A DNA stretch of 64,000 nt from JAPLJU01 sp036725345. Lineage in GTDB: Bacteria; Desulfobacterota; Syntrophia; Syntrophales; UBA2192. This document shows, piece after piece, positions 51,951-60,743 of the stretch. A model generated the notes under the pieces. The model did no database searches. It was given only the letters and a program-made list of their open reading frames with translations, and was not told where the DNA came from. Each line of letters opens with the position of its first letter. Position 1 is the stretch's first letter. Both the position numbers and the translations under genes were made by a program. The DNA lies in the NCBI GenBank assembly GCA_036725345.1, contig DAIMEJ010000001.1, positions 310,001 to 374,000 on the forward strand. Direction: 5' to 3'.

Positions 51951-53162
51951 CTACATCATGTCCTTTTCGGTCTGGTCGACGGCCCGGTCAATCTCCGCTT
52001 TCAACCCCGCAGGCAGCCCCGGGATATCCACGGTAAGAAACCCCCTTACAATGGTCGCCGTCGCCGCGTCTTCGGAGAGCCCCCGGGACATGAGGTAGAG
52101 GATCTCCTCCTGGGCGATCTTTCCCACCGCCGCCTCGTGGGACATCTCCACACCATCGATGGTGCCCCTCAGTTCGGGAATGGCGTGGATCACTCCGCCC
52201 TTGAGGATGAGCCCCCGGCACTCCAGGTGGGCCTTGACGCCCGGAACCTCCCCGACGAGGTCCCCGCGGGAAATGATGGTGCCGCCGTTGCTGATGGCCC
52301 GGGCAATGATCTCCGCCCTCGTATCCTCGGCCTTCAGAAACACGCGGCCCCCGACGTCCAGTTCCGTCCCGGGATTGCCCACGAGGAGACTGTAGAACCT
52401 CGAAACGGCACCTTTGCCCACCAGGTGAGTGGTGGGATACATCTGGAGTGACTTCACGGGTTTCATGCAGATGTAGTTGTTGAGAAAAAGTCCCCCTTCC
52501 TCGACCATTCCCACGGACCTCGGACGGACCATCATCTCCTCGGCCCATTGGTGGATCATCGTGAAACTCAGTTTGGCGTTCTTCTTGACGAAAAACTCGG
52601 AAATCCCGACATGAAGCCCCCGCCGCAGATGCGGCGCCGTGGCACAGCCGGTGATGACGTGCAGTTCGGAACCCTCCTCGGCGATGATGAGATTGTGCAC
52701 GTACTGGCTCAGATTTTCTTTATCCAGATACAGGCAGGCCTGGACGGGATAGATAACCCTGCTCCCCGGCAAGGCCCGAATAACGTATCCGTCGTGCAGC
52801 TCGAGCTGCGCTTTGGCCGTGTACTTGTCGGCATCCACCGAGACCAGCTTCCAGTAATAATCGTTGATCCAGTTGCATTCCTTCAGGGCCCTTTTGATGG
52901 GGATGACCTCCAGCCCCTCCTGCTTCGAACGGGAAAAAACAGCCGCCGTGTCCATCTGGATGTAACTGCCCGACCGTTCGGCTTCCCCGGCATCGATGCC
53001 CGCCTTGATCATCTGCCGGCGATCCTCGTCGGACAGCTCGTTGAGGCTGTTCAGCACGGCATGCTTCACCGGCTCCGCCGTGAACGTGGACAGGTCGACA
53101 TCCGGCCCCAGGGCCGCTTTCTTTTCCCTTGCTTTCAGGGCTCTCTCGTCTACATCGCGCAT
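51951..53162 (-). CDS. sufB: SufB/SufD-family Fe-S scaffold protein
   Basis: About 403 residues from the ATG at 53162, which has a GAGGAG site inside the end of sufC and overlaps it by 13 bases. A right-handed beta-helix core is suggested by the middle (SELHVITGCATAPHLRRGLH, RFYSLLVGNPGTELDVGGRV, AISNGGTIISRGDL), and the SufB/D C-terminus is MSHEAAVGKIAQEEILYLMS and GLSEDAATATIVRGFL. It is shorter than E. coli SufB. With SufC alone, this is a two-gene SufBC scaffold, the minimal form found in anaerobes and archaea; no SufD, SufS or SufU is seen. Confidence 0.88.
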   Translation of the reverse strand: MRDVDERALKAREKKAALGPDVDLSTFTAEPVKHAVLNSLNELSDEDRRQMIKAGIDAGEAERSGSYIQMDTAAVFSRSKQEGLEVIPIKRALKECNWINDYYWKLVSVDADKYTAKAQLELHDGYVIRALPGSRVIYPVQACLYLDKENLSQYVHNLIIAEEGSELHVITGCATAPHLRRGLHVGISEFFVKKNAKLSFTMIHQWAEEMMVRPRSVGMVEEGGLFLNNYICMKPVKSLQMYPTTHLVGKGAVSRFYSLLVGNPGTELDVGGRVFLKAEDTRAEIIARAISNGGTIISRGDLVGEVPGVKAHLECRGLILKGGVIHAIPELRGTIDGVEMSHEAAVGKIAQEEILYLMSRGLSEDAATATIVRGFLTVDIPGLPAGLKAEIDRAVDQTEKDMM

Positions 53163-53911
53163 TTTACACACTCCTCGTAGCCCGCTTCTTTAATGCACCG
53201 GAAGATTTCCGTCGGGTTGATACTGCAGGTCAAGACCCCTTCGAAGAGAACCTGCCCTTTGTCTGCCGAAACGTAATCCAGGATGAAACCCGTGTGGGTG
53301 ATGATCAGACCCATCTTTTTTCTTTCCATCTTTTTATTTTTGATGGATTTTCCGGGATCGTGCCGCGTGTCTCTTTGGAGAAGGCTGCTGATCAGGGTCC
53401 CGATGAGCGATATGTTTTCCAGATCCACGCCCGACTCCGGTTCGTCAAAGAGGATCAGATCCGGATCCTGTGCCATGAGCTGCAGAAGCTCCGACCGCTT
53501 GATCTCCCCTCCCGAGAAACCCGCGTTGATGTCCCTCTCCAGAAAATCACCGAAGTTAACCCTTCGGGCCAGATCATCCACGTCGACCTTCTCCCCGGCT
53601 GCGCAGATCTCCACCATTTTGCGGGTCTTGAGGCCGTTGATCGTGGGCGGCCGCTGGTAGGACATCCCGATCCCCAGCCGGGCCCGCTCATTGACGGGCA
53701 GGCGGGTGATGTCAACGCCCTTGAACCAGATTTTCCCGGACACGACTTCGTACTGAGGGTATCCCATGATCGTCATCAGGAGCGAGGTCTTGCCCGAACC
53801 GTTCGGACCGAAGAGGATGTGGGTTTCCCCGGGTTTGATTTCCAGGTCGATGTCTTTCAGGACCTCTTTTTGACCGATCCGGACTTGAAGATCTTCAATC
53901 CGCAGCATCAT
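53150..53911 (-). CDS. sufC: SufC, Fe-S assembly ATPase
   Basis: 253 residues. Walker A FGPNGSGKTSLLMTIMG, signature NAGFSGGEIKRSELL, and Walker B LILFDEPESGVDLENI mark SufC rather than a transporter ATPase. It drives Fe-S cluster assembly on SufB. A 21-residue charged insertion (around residue 185-205, RHDPGKSIKNKKMERKKMG) between Walker B and the H-loop ITHTGFILDYV is unusual. It lies upstream of sufB with overlapping coding, and ten bases downstream of the hemerythrin gene. Confidence 0.92.
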   Translation of the reverse strand: MMLRIEDLQVRIGQKEVLKDIDLEIKPGETHILFGPNGSGKTSLLMTIMGYPQYEVVSGKIWFKGVDITRLPVNERARLGIGMSYQRPPTINGLKTRKMVEICAAGEKVDVDDLARRVNFGDFLERDINAGFSGGEIKRSELLQLMAQDPDLILFDEPESGVDLENISLIGTLISSLLQRDTRHDPGKSIKNKKMERKKMGLIITHTGFILDYVSADKGQVLFEGVLTCSINPTEIFRCIKEAGYEECVKCAM

Positions 53912-53920
53912 GCACTCCTT

Positions 53921-54463
53921 TCAAATGTTCTTCCCTTCACGGGTCTCAACGACTTTCCTGTATTTTTCATGTATCATTTTCCGGTCGAACTCCCAGAATT
54001 CCCCGAGCATGATGTCCTGCTCTTCCTTGCTGAAATAGCCGAGGCAGGGCAAAAAGAAGTGTTTGTCCTCCTTTTCGATGTGGACGGGGTAAAATTTCAT
54101 CAGTGTCTCGAGACCATTGAGAACCGCCTCCAGGGCCGTGGCGTCACCCTTGACGTACCGGATCCCGGCTTCATCCAGTTTCCCTACGACGCTCCGCGCG
54201 TAGAGATGTTCCTCAACGAGTTCGTCCATGACTTTCCTGTGCTCGGAAGACATCTTTTTGCGGTCGAGATCCCTGAAGAGGATGTCTTCCTCTTTACCGT
54301 GATGAGTCCGGTCCGCATAGGTCCTGAAGAAATCCACGCAGGTGTCTATGAAAACCGTATCGACCCTTCCCGCCTCGGTCATCTTGCGAATCTCGCCGTC
54401 CATGACGCGAATCATCCGTTCGATGAGCCTGTGTTCGATCATCAGTGGACCAATCGGTTTCAT
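53921..54463 (-). CDS. Hemerythrin HHE-domain protein
   Basis: 180 residues from the ATG at 54463 (AAGGAGT site). The four-helix HHE pattern has likely di-iron ligands: His in MIEHRLIERMIRVM, HHGKEEDILF (His-His and Glu), DELVEEHLYARSVV and HIEKEDKHFFLPCLGYF. It would bind oxygen or iron in the cytoplasm, likely for oxygen sensing, scavenging or protection. It heads the operon with sufC and sufB and has a good promoter with a leader of about 170 bases, so oxygen protection of Fe-S assembly is a reasonable inference. Confidence 0.9.
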   Translation of the reverse strand: MKPIGPLMIEHRLIERMIRVMDGEIRKMTEAGRVDTVFIDTCVDFFRTYADRTHHGKEEDILFRDLDRKKMSSEHRKVMDELVEEHLYARSVVGKLDEAGIRYVKGDATALEAVLNGLETLMKFYPVHIEKEDKHFFLPCLGYFSKEEQDIMLGEFWEFDRKMIHEKYRKVVETREGKNI

Positions 54464-54638
54464 CGCCTTCACTCCTTTCGATACCGTCCCAACGCCTGAA
54501 TGTTCGAGCTTGCTGAAATAACGGCGGGACCCATGCGGGCTTTCATTGAAATCGCGTGCCGGTTGCGGAAAGAATTCGCCCTCTTTCGGTGCCCCGATCA
54601 CAAGAGCGAAAAACCTTTTTTCTATACCACCTGTATTC

Positions 54639-54667
54639 TAGATAAGCATCGCCCCGGTGCTTGTCAA
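54639..54667 (-). promoter_or_regulatory. Sigma-70-like promoter of hemerythrin-sufC-sufB
   Basis: On the minus strand TTGACA (54662-54667), 17 bases, TATCTA (54639-54644). The 170-base untranslated leader to 54463 is long, leaving room for regulation. Confidence 0.6.
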
Positions 54668-54712
54668 GCCATTTCTAACGTTTGACTTTCCCGGGATGTC
54701 TCTTCAGGCGGA

Positions 54713-55975
54713 TTAAACTGTCGTAGTATTATTCCTTTTTTCTTTCGCCAACTGCCAGATGATCGTTGTCATCGCGAGCAGAAGGAATATGTTCAACCAC
54801 GGCGGACCGGACAAAATGTCACCAAAGAAACCACCAATCAGCGTCCCGACCAGGGCGGACAAAAGACACGAACCCCAGCCGCCCAGATCCGTGTCTTTCG
54901 TTTGAATGACGAAGATTTGAATTTGAAGCGTCTTGATGATAAGAAACGCAAAGAGAGCCATGCCGACAATTCCCAGCCGAACCAGGATATCGAAGAAAAA
55001 ACTATGAGGCGATGAAGCGGGCTTGAGTTGATTAAGCTGCCACTCTGTAGGGATTTTCGGATGGTATGTTTTCCACAGGCGTTTGAATGTTTGACCGCCA
55101 TACCCCACACCGGTCAAGGGGTAGTCTTTAAAGATTTCCAAAGAGGTGAGATAGATACCGATTCTCAGATTCTTCTGCAGGAATCTCTCGGGCAGAATGC
55201 GGCTTTTTTGCTTATGTTGCGACGGGATATAATAAATCAATGCAACGACGATGGCGGACAACACCATGAGGGCGATCAATTTTCTCCTTTGTTGCGCCAT
55301 GCAGAGAAGCATCGTTAAGGAGGAGGCAATCAATGCGAGCATCGCCGCACGGGAATAGGACAAGATAATGGTTGCAAGAGTGACGAGCAGGCAGAAGGTT
55401 AACAGGACCTTCACCGTTTTTTTTGGGGCTCTCATGAGAAAATGAAGTGCCAGAAGAAAAGCAAAGAGATTCACAATCGCACTTGCATTGATGGGTGCAT
55501 CGGGTATCAGACGGCTACCCCAGGGCTTTCCCATAACGATAAAGTGAAAGAACATCCCTTGAACGGCAAAAATCGATACGGACAAAATGACGATCCATGC
55601 CAGCAGGGCCAGCTTTTTTTCAGTATTGAACAAGTTGATGACGACAAAATAAATAACGGCCTGTTTCAGGAGATGCGCATAAATGTCATGAAGGGTGTTC
55701 GGCCTGTCGACAGCCCACAGGACACTGGCGGCCGACCATAAAATAAAAAGTGCGAGGGGAACGGTGAAAGGCGAGTCGAATCTGAATTGGATCTTCTTCA
55801 ATAGGAGCAACGGCACCACCAAGAGGATGATCAGATAGAAACAGATTTCCTTGATGGCCGTCGTGTGGGGAATGGGATTCAAGAACACAAAGATCCCCGA
55901 TAGCAGCAAAACAGAGCCTTCGAGGTAATAGACATTCTTCCTTACGGGTACATCTTTGGCAGCGAGGGATTCCAT
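54713..55975 (-). CDS. O-antigen ligase-like membrane protein (Wzy_C family)
   Basis: About 420 residues from the ATG at 55975; a start at 56059 with a better GAAGGGACGG site would overlap the kinase gene by 68 bases. About 11-12 hydrophobic helices are seen. The large periplasmic loop has IGIYLTSLEIFKDYPLTGVG and a His in ASSPHSFFFDILVRLG, the typical O-antigen ligase/polymerase pattern. It probably attaches or polymerises surface polysaccharide. Its codons are visibly more AT-rich than those of surrounding genes, as in the next two genes. Confidence 0.82.
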   Translation of the reverse strand: MESLAAKDVPVRKNVYYLEGSVLLLSGIFVFLNPIPHTTAIKEICFYLIILLVVPLLLLKKIQFRFDSPFTVPLALFILWSAASVLWAVDRPNTLHDIYAHLLKQAVIYFVVINLFNTEKKLALLAWIVILSVSIFAVQGMFFHFIVMGKPWGSRLIPDAPINASAIVNLFAFLLALHFLMRAPKKTVKVLLTFCLLVTLATIILSYSRAAMLALIASSLTMLLCMAQQRRKLIALMVLSAIVVALIYYIPSQHKQKSRILPERFLQKNLRIGIYLTSLEIFKDYPLTGVGYGGQTFKRLWKTYHPKIPTEWQLNQLKPASSPHSFFFDILVRLGIVGMALFAFLIIKTLQIQIFVIQTKDTDLGGWGSCLLSALVGTLIGGFFGDILSGPPWLNIFLLLAMTTIIWQLAKEKRNNTTTV

Positions 55976-55991
55976 GAGGTGATTCGGTTCT

Positions 55992-56999
55992 TCAAAAACA
56001 GAGTTGATCGAGGTTTTGAGTCGATAACTCGAACAGTCTGATCCAAGGCTGAGCCGCATCCCGTCCCTTCATGTCATTCTTGATAGTTGCTTTATTCAAA
56101 AAATGCAGAGGAAAGATGAGCCGCCCGAGGGACATGTCAAACCCTGTTTTTCGACAGTATTCGTCCACGGTGCCATGGACAAGCTGCGACAGCCAGCCGC
56201 GACCCATGTAAATCGAAAGAACCCGGTCCCATCGATTATTCGGGTATATTTTCATGTTGTGAATGTATTTTGACATGAAATAGAAAAGATCCCAGAAAGG
56301 AAGCCCCTCTTCCCTGACCGTCTCCCAGTCGATGATTTTCACACGGCCGTCGGATTCAATAAAAATGTTTGTGGCTGAATAGTCCCCGTGAATCGGGGTG
56401 ACCCAAAAAGCACCATCCATTTGGGCAACCAGCCGCTCGGTCAGCTCGGTAAACCGCATCTTCTTCTCTTTGGAATCTTCGTATTGATCGTAGAAAAGCT
56501 TCAGCGGATCCACGATCGATTCTCGGAATTCCGCTTCGGTGAGACGTTTCCTTTGGCGCGTGTTGAGCGTCTCGACGAATTCCAGTGCTCGTCTGAAATT
56601 CATCGATAAAATGGTCTTTTGAAACTGAAGGAAAGGACTTCCGCTCAAGAGTGAAATCATTCTCTTCCCGTGACAGACCCTTTGCAGGAGCATGTCGCGG
56701 CCAGAGATGTTAACGAGGTGTACCGGTACCGGCAGGTAAGGCGACAGGGCTTCATCTTCTGCCAGTCGCTTCATGATGGTATATTCCCTCCGAATGGCGG
56801 GGTTACTGGTGCTGTCCCTCACGATCTTGACGAACAGCAAAGGCTCCGACTGACCTACGTCGAAGACAAGAAAGTTGATTCTGCCTTCCTCCCAGGGATT
56901 CCCACCCACCTTGAAAAAACTCAGATTGGGACTTCGGTCCCCGGGAAATCCGAGTTCGGCCCAGTGCTGTTTCAAATACTGAGATATCTCGCCGACCAT
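55992..56999 (-). CDS. APH-like phosphotransferase/kinase
   Basis: 335 residues. The kinase-like fold is shown by the catalytic loop IHGDYSATNIFIESDGRVK and the metal site IIDWETVREEG, with an upstream Lys/Glu region LLFVKIVRD. The aminoglycoside/choline-kinase-type loop HGDxxxxN fits well. Since it sits with an O-antigen ligase-like and a methyltransferase gene, it more likely modifies a sugar or lipid than an antibiotic (inference). It starts 46 bases after the methyltransferase stop. Confidence 0.82.
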   Translation of the reverse strand: MVGEISQYLKQHWAELGFPGDRSPNLSFFKVGGNPWEEGRINFLVFDVGQSEPLLFVKIVRDSTSNPAIRREYTIMKRLAEDEALSPYLPVPVHLVNISGRDMLLQRVCHGKRMISLLSGSPFLQFQKTILSMNFRRALEFVETLNTRQRKRLTEAEFRESIVDPLKLFYDQYEDSKEKKMRFTELTERLVAQMDGAFWVTPIHGDYSATNIFIESDGRVKIIDWETVREEGLPFWDLFYFMSKYIHNMKIYPNNRWDRVLSIYMGRGWLSQLVHGTVDEYCRKTGFDMSLGRLIFPLHFLNKATIKNDMKGRDAAQPWIRLFELSTQNLDQLCF

Positions 57000-57045
57000 T
57001 TCTCAACCCATGCGTTCTGATTCAAATCTTTGAAAAAGTTCCGAC

Positions 57046-58077
57046 TTACTTTTGCGCCATGATGATGAAATGCGGTACGAAATGTTTTTCTACCCCTCTA
57101 CCGGCAGCCCACCTGTAAAAGAGATATTCCAATCTACTGGACTGGTGTTTGATAAAGTTCTCGAGATAATACTTGAAAATGTTTTTATCCCTTTCGGGGA
57201 AAATATACTTCGGATTTCGATAGTCGGGCCAGACGTAGTAAAATTCAACCCGTTGAAACCCTTCGTTCTTCATCAGGCTGTTGTATCGATTATACGAATA
57301 CGTGTAGGTTCGATAGGTTTTTCGCCGTAAAAGAAGAGTCAATAGACTGGCCAGGAACCTGGGCATCAGACTGGTCAAATAGAGTTTGCTGTGGTCCCGT
57401 TCCTTGTAAAAAAAATCGTAACCATAACGGTTCTCTATGGCGATGAAAAGGTACCCCTTTTCTTTCAGTAATCCATATATGTCTTTCAGCACACCCTTCT
57501 GGAGCTCTTCCGGGTTCCCACCGCTTCCCCACTCGCCAACATACTCCAACACGCCATTCATCAGCACGTAATCGAAAGAGGGACCGTTGAACGGCATTTT
57601 CAAGGCGCTGGCATGGATGGGGGTGATATTGGTGAGTCCCCCGTTTTTCCTTCTCGCCTCGAGAAATCTGAGCCTGGGCAAGGTGGCATCGAGAGCATAA
57701 ACCTCTCGACATGCCCGGGACAGGGGGATCGTCAGAGACCCCGGCCCGCAACCGATGTCGAGAATGACGTCCTCAGAACTTATCGGTAAAAATGAAAATC
57801 CGTCGGCCTTGTTGTGTCTGAAAGATTCGATATAAGCCCACCGCCCCTTGAATTTTTGAGATAGGAGATACTCCTGGATCTCTTTGTTGCTCTTCCCTTC
57901 GATGGCCCGGAAGATCTCCTCCCATCGGGCCTGCGGAATATTCCCGTATGAATAAACATCGTCGATGAATGATACGATACCGTGCTTTTTCACGTAAGTG
58001 GATGAGCAGCTCCGGCAAAAGAGACCCTCCTGGACCGTATCCAGCGCCCATTTACATTTCGGGCAGACAAGTTTCAT
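57046..58077 (-). CDS. Zinc-ribbon SAM-dependent methyltransferase
   Basis: 343 residues. The first 30 residues are a rubredoxin-like zinc ribbon (CPKCKW and CRSC) of the Trm112-like kind. The SAM-binding core has motif I VILDIGCGPGSLTIPLSRAC, motif II region REVYALDATLPRLRFL, and FDYVLMNGVLEYVGEWG. A basic C-terminal part follows. The target is unknown; with the neighbours, methylation of a polysaccharide or lipid-linked sugar is likely. It is the first gene of the three-gene polysaccharide run. Confidence 0.87.
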   Translation of the reverse strand: MKLVCPKCKWALDTVQEGLFCRSCSSTYVKKHGIVSFIDDVYSYGNIPQARWEEIFRAIEGKSNKEIQEYLLSQKFKGRWAYIESFRHNKADGFSFLPISSEDVILDIGCGPGSLTIPLSRACREVYALDATLPRLRFLEARRKNGGLTNITPIHASALKMPFNGPSFDYVLMNGVLEYVGEWGSGGNPEELQKGVLKDIYGLLKEKGYLFIAIENRYGYDFFYKERDHSKLYLTSLMPRFLASLLTLLLRRKTYRTYTYSYNRYNSLMKNEGFQRVEFYYVWPDYRNPKYIFPERDKNIFKYYLENFIKHQSSRLEYLFYRWAAGRGVEKHFVPHFIIMAQK

Positions 58078-58535
58078 ATTTCATGTTCCCCTGCCATGCG
58101 TCATTCGCCGCGAAGCTATAATAAATGATCTCTTTAATCAATCATTAAATAGGTCCGGACGCCTCTCCGTGATACCCTGAAATCGGAAAGAAGGACGGTC
58201 CTTCAAAACAGGCGCTTGTCGCTAGCATCCCCTTGAACAAATACCGGCAGCGCATAACGATTCCTTGTCAGGCATAAATCGCCAAAGATTTATGCCTGAT
58301 GGGATGACTTGTCCACCGGTTGGCAATGATGTTCAAGATATCGATATTATTATATATTATTTCTATCATTTTTTTGTCGATAACAAAACCTGTGACTAAT
58401 CTAAAATTTTTTGTTTTTTTAAAAAAAAATATTGACTTTTTTTCCTTTGAATATAATCAATAACGGGCTTTCGGAGTCTTGTCGGCCCTCCAATTTTTAT
58501 ATTAAGAAGACTCATAGGCCATCAAGGGGATAACC
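58078..58535. other. Intergenic region with an AT-rich tract upstream of the ferredoxin gene
   Basis: 458 bases with no credible gene. It holds the methyltransferase start region, the 13-bp inverted repeat at 58268, and a very AT-rich stretch at 58338-58460. A TATAAT box at 58452-58457 with a TATTGA 16 bases upstream (58430-58435) probably drives the ferredoxin gene, about 80 bases before its ATG. Confidence 0.6.
58268..58299. repeat. Perfect 13-bp inverted repeat upstream of the ferredoxin gene
   Basis: TCAGGCATAAATC (58268-58280) and GATTTATGCCTGA (58287-58299) with a 6-base loop. The arm core GCATAAATC is the same as in the repeat at 12828, in inverted orientation. No T run follows on either strand. 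Confidence 0.7.
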
Positions 58536-58727
58536 ATGAGAGTGCGGGTGGATGAAGAACTGTGCATCGGATGTGAGGCTTGCATTGAAATCTGTCCTGA
58601 GGTCTTCGAAATGCAGGGAGACGCAGCCGTAGCAAAAATCGAAGACGACATTCCGGATGATCTCGAAGACACTTGCCGGGAAGCCGCTGAAAGTTGTCCC
58701 GTCGAGGCGATTCTCGTCGAGGATTAA
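58536..58727 (+). CDS. Single-cluster 4Fe-4S ferredoxin
   Basis: 63 residues. CIGCEACIEICPEVF gives four Cys, of which three or all four bind the cluster, and a further pair occurs in CREAAESCPVEAI; the last Cys before Pro completes the site. The second cluster motif is not complete, so it is the D. gigas ferredoxin type with one [4Fe-4S] cluster. The protein is acidic (VEDD-rich). It carries electrons at low potential for anaerobic metabolism. It lies alone between divergent methyltransferase and convergent M29 peptidase genes. Confidence 0.93.
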   Translation: MRVRVDEELCIGCEACIEICPEVFEMQGDAAVAKIEDDIPDDLEDTCREAAESCPVEAILVED

Positions 58728-58873
58728 GTATCGCCCGGCTGCCTTACGCAGCCCCATGAAGGTCGGACGCCGGAATTCCCCGGCCGTCCTTGCGGCTCCT
58801 CCGGACGTCGCCGGGTCCGCGTCGCTACCGCTCCGGGACGAGCGCCTCTCGGCGCCTTATACCGGCACTCGCC

Positions 58874-60076
58874 CTAATACTTGAAAACACCCTCATCGTA
58901 GATGACGATCCTGCCGCCGCCGACGAGGTGCGCCGTCACACGCTTCCGGTCGGTGTTGACCAGATCCCAGTGCAGCGCCGAGTCATTGAATCCCAGTTTT
59001 TTCTTCTGTGCCCCCGTCAGTTTAGCGGGGTTGCCGGCATAGCTGTCCGCATAAGAGGATCCGACGGCCAGGTGACAGTTACCGTATCTCCCCCCGTAAT
59101 TTTCATCGAAGAGGGTGTTGGCCATGAAACGGTTGATCCGTGAGAATCGTCTGTCCGTGAGCGAAAACTCCCCGACCTTTCGGGCTCCGTCATCCATGGC
59201 CAGTTGCTTGACGGCGAAGTTTTCCCCCACCTCGGCTTTGGCCTCGACCACCTTGCCCTTCCTGAAGGTCAGACGGATGCCTCTTACAAAATTACCGGTC
59301 CGATAGGAGGGCTGATCGGCGTAATAGGTCCCCTCGGTGCCCCGCCAGTCGGGCGAGATGAAGATCTCGAAACTCGGGATGTTGTGACCCGAGACGCCGA
59401 CCCATCGCCTGCGCTGGCCGGGTGCAATCTTCAGATCGATGTTTTCGGACTCCACGTGATAATATGCGACGCTCATGCCGTTGAGCCATTTCTTGATTCT
59501 CCCTATCTCCCGATGAACGGTTTCCCATTGACGGACGGGGTTCTCAACATCCAGGTAGCAGGCCCTGACGACCTGTTCCGTGTAGTCCCGGAGCGACATC
59601 TGGGCATACCGGGCCAGTTCATCCGTCGGGAACATGCAGAGCGTCCATCCGTACAGGCCTCTCTGGTCCCGTTTCTCCAGGATGTCCCGCAGGGGTTTCC
59701 GGGCGACAATGGCCTTCGCGATTTTGCGGGGATCCGCATCGGAGAGATGGGTCAGTGATTCAGGGGCATACAGATAAATGCTGCCGTGGAGTTTTTCGCA
59801 GAGTTCGCGGTCGCCCGGCACCGTGAAAGTGAGCTGTTTTTCATTCGATTTCTTGTAAAAATGAACCTCCATCCGGGGTGTAAGACCCGTCCGCAAAACC
59901 GGCTGAAGTCCCGCCTCGAGCAGACTTGCCTGCACGACCTCCGCCAGGGGCGTTGCCGGCTGATCGTAGCGAATCAGCACAATATCGTTTTTCCTGTAAT
60001 CGCGTTCCCTCGCTGTTGCGAGTCCCCAGATGAGCACACGGGCATATCGTTCGAGCTGCTGATCCGTGAAAAACAT
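58874..60076 (-). CDS. Aminopeptidase of the M29 family
   Basis: About 400 residues from the ATG at 60076 (GGAGG 13 bases upstream; a start at 60118 is possible). The C-terminal metal region is recognisable: FEIFISPDWRGTEGTYYAD (Glu), KVGEFSLTDRRFSRINRFM (Glu), LFDENYGGRYGNCHLAVGSS (Glu/His) and LHWDLVNTD (His-x-Asp), the M29 thermophilic aminopeptidase layout. It would remove N-terminal residues from peptides in the cytoplasm. It lies at the end of the feoB-dtxR-PKC run on the same strand, 39 bases after the upstream gene, so co-transcription is likely. Confidence 0.88.
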   Translation of the reverse strand: MFFTDQQLERYARVLIWGLATARERDYRKNDIVLIRYDQPATPLAEVVQASLLEAGLQPVLRTGLTPRMEVHFYKKSNEKQLTFTVPGDRELCEKLHGSIYLYAPESLTHLSDADPRKIAKAIVARKPLRDILEKRDQRGLYGWTLCMFPTDELARYAQMSLRDYTEQVVRACYLDVENPVRQWETVHREIGRIKKWLNGMSVAYYHVESENIDLKIAPGQRRRWVGVSGHNIPSFEIFISPDWRGTEGTYYADQPSYRTGNFVRGIRLTFRKGKVVEAKAEVGENFAVKQLAMDDGARKVGEFSLTDRRFSRINRFMANTLFDENYGGRYGNCHLAVGSSYADSYAGNPAKLTGAQKKKLGFNDSALHWDLVNTDRKRVTAHLVGGGRIVIYDEGVFKY

Positions 60077-60114
60077 AATCCGTCCTGAACCTCCTTTCCG
60101 GTGAAATAAAAAAA

Positions 60115-60705
60115 TCAAAAATGGGCCGGTTTACAGATGATCTCCCTGACCTTCAAATCAAAAAAAGAAAAGCTGTTCGCCGGTTTGATCACCAGCGCGG
60201 TATCCGCTCCCTCGCAGGTTCCACCCACGGAGATGATGTCCTCATCGGTTCGAACGAGTCCTGCATCCGTCGCCATGAGGGCGATCTCGATGGCGACCTT
60301 GGTTCCCTGGCCGAAGGTCCTCAGGGTATAAGCCATGATCTCGTCGACCTGATAGGACTTCAGCTTGTTTCGTACAGCACGACCCACGCCGCCGAAGGCG
60401 TGCTGGCAGGTCAGGACCTGAACCCCCCTGTCCTGAAGCTCCCGGCGCCTGGATTCCTCCATCTCCTGAGTGTCGGGCCTGTCGAACCCCGTCACATGCG
60501 TAACCGCGATCAAACGGATCCCCGGATGGAACACCTCTATAGCCTTGAAAGCCGTGTCCCCACCGCAGGTCGCCACGAGAACATGACGGATGCCCAGCAT
60601 TCTTGCCCGCTCGTCCACCGCTTTCAGGACATGGCTGGTGTTGTCGGGGCCGGGTTTTCGAAAATAACGACAGGTTTTTTCCTCGTAGGCCGCTTTCTTC
60701 GACAT
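60115..60705 (-). CDS. Pyruvate kinase C-terminal-domain-like protein
   Basis: 196 residues. The core matches the pyruvate-kinase alpha/beta C-terminal domain: VLVATCGGDTAFKAIEVF, IRLIAVTHVTGF, DRGVQVLTCQHAFGGVGRAV and EDIISVGGTCEGADTALVI. There is no catalytic TIM barrel, so it is not a pyruvate kinase. Stand-alone proteins of this kind are found in archaea and anaerobes; the domain binds small effectors in pyruvate kinase. Its role here is unknown. It is in a same-strand run with the DtxR-FeoA regulator and the M29 gene. Confidence 0.82.
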   Translation of the reverse strand: MSKKAAYEEKTCRYFRKPGPDNTSHVLKAVDERARMLGIRHVLVATCGGDTAFKAIEVFHPGIRLIAVTHVTGFDRPDTQEMEESRRRELQDRGVQVLTCQHAFGGVGRAVRNKLKSYQVDEIMAYTLRTFGQGTKVAIEIALMATDAGLVRTDEDIISVGGTCEGADTALVIKPANSFSFFDLKVREIICKPAHF

Positions 60706-60743
60706 GGTCTCCTTTCCCCCGCCTTCACGATCCCTTCAACCGT

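Noticed and set aside
58432..58457. TTGACT as -35 box for the ferredoxin promoter
   Set aside because: The spacer to TATAAT would be only 14 bases; TATTGA with a 16-base spacer fits better.
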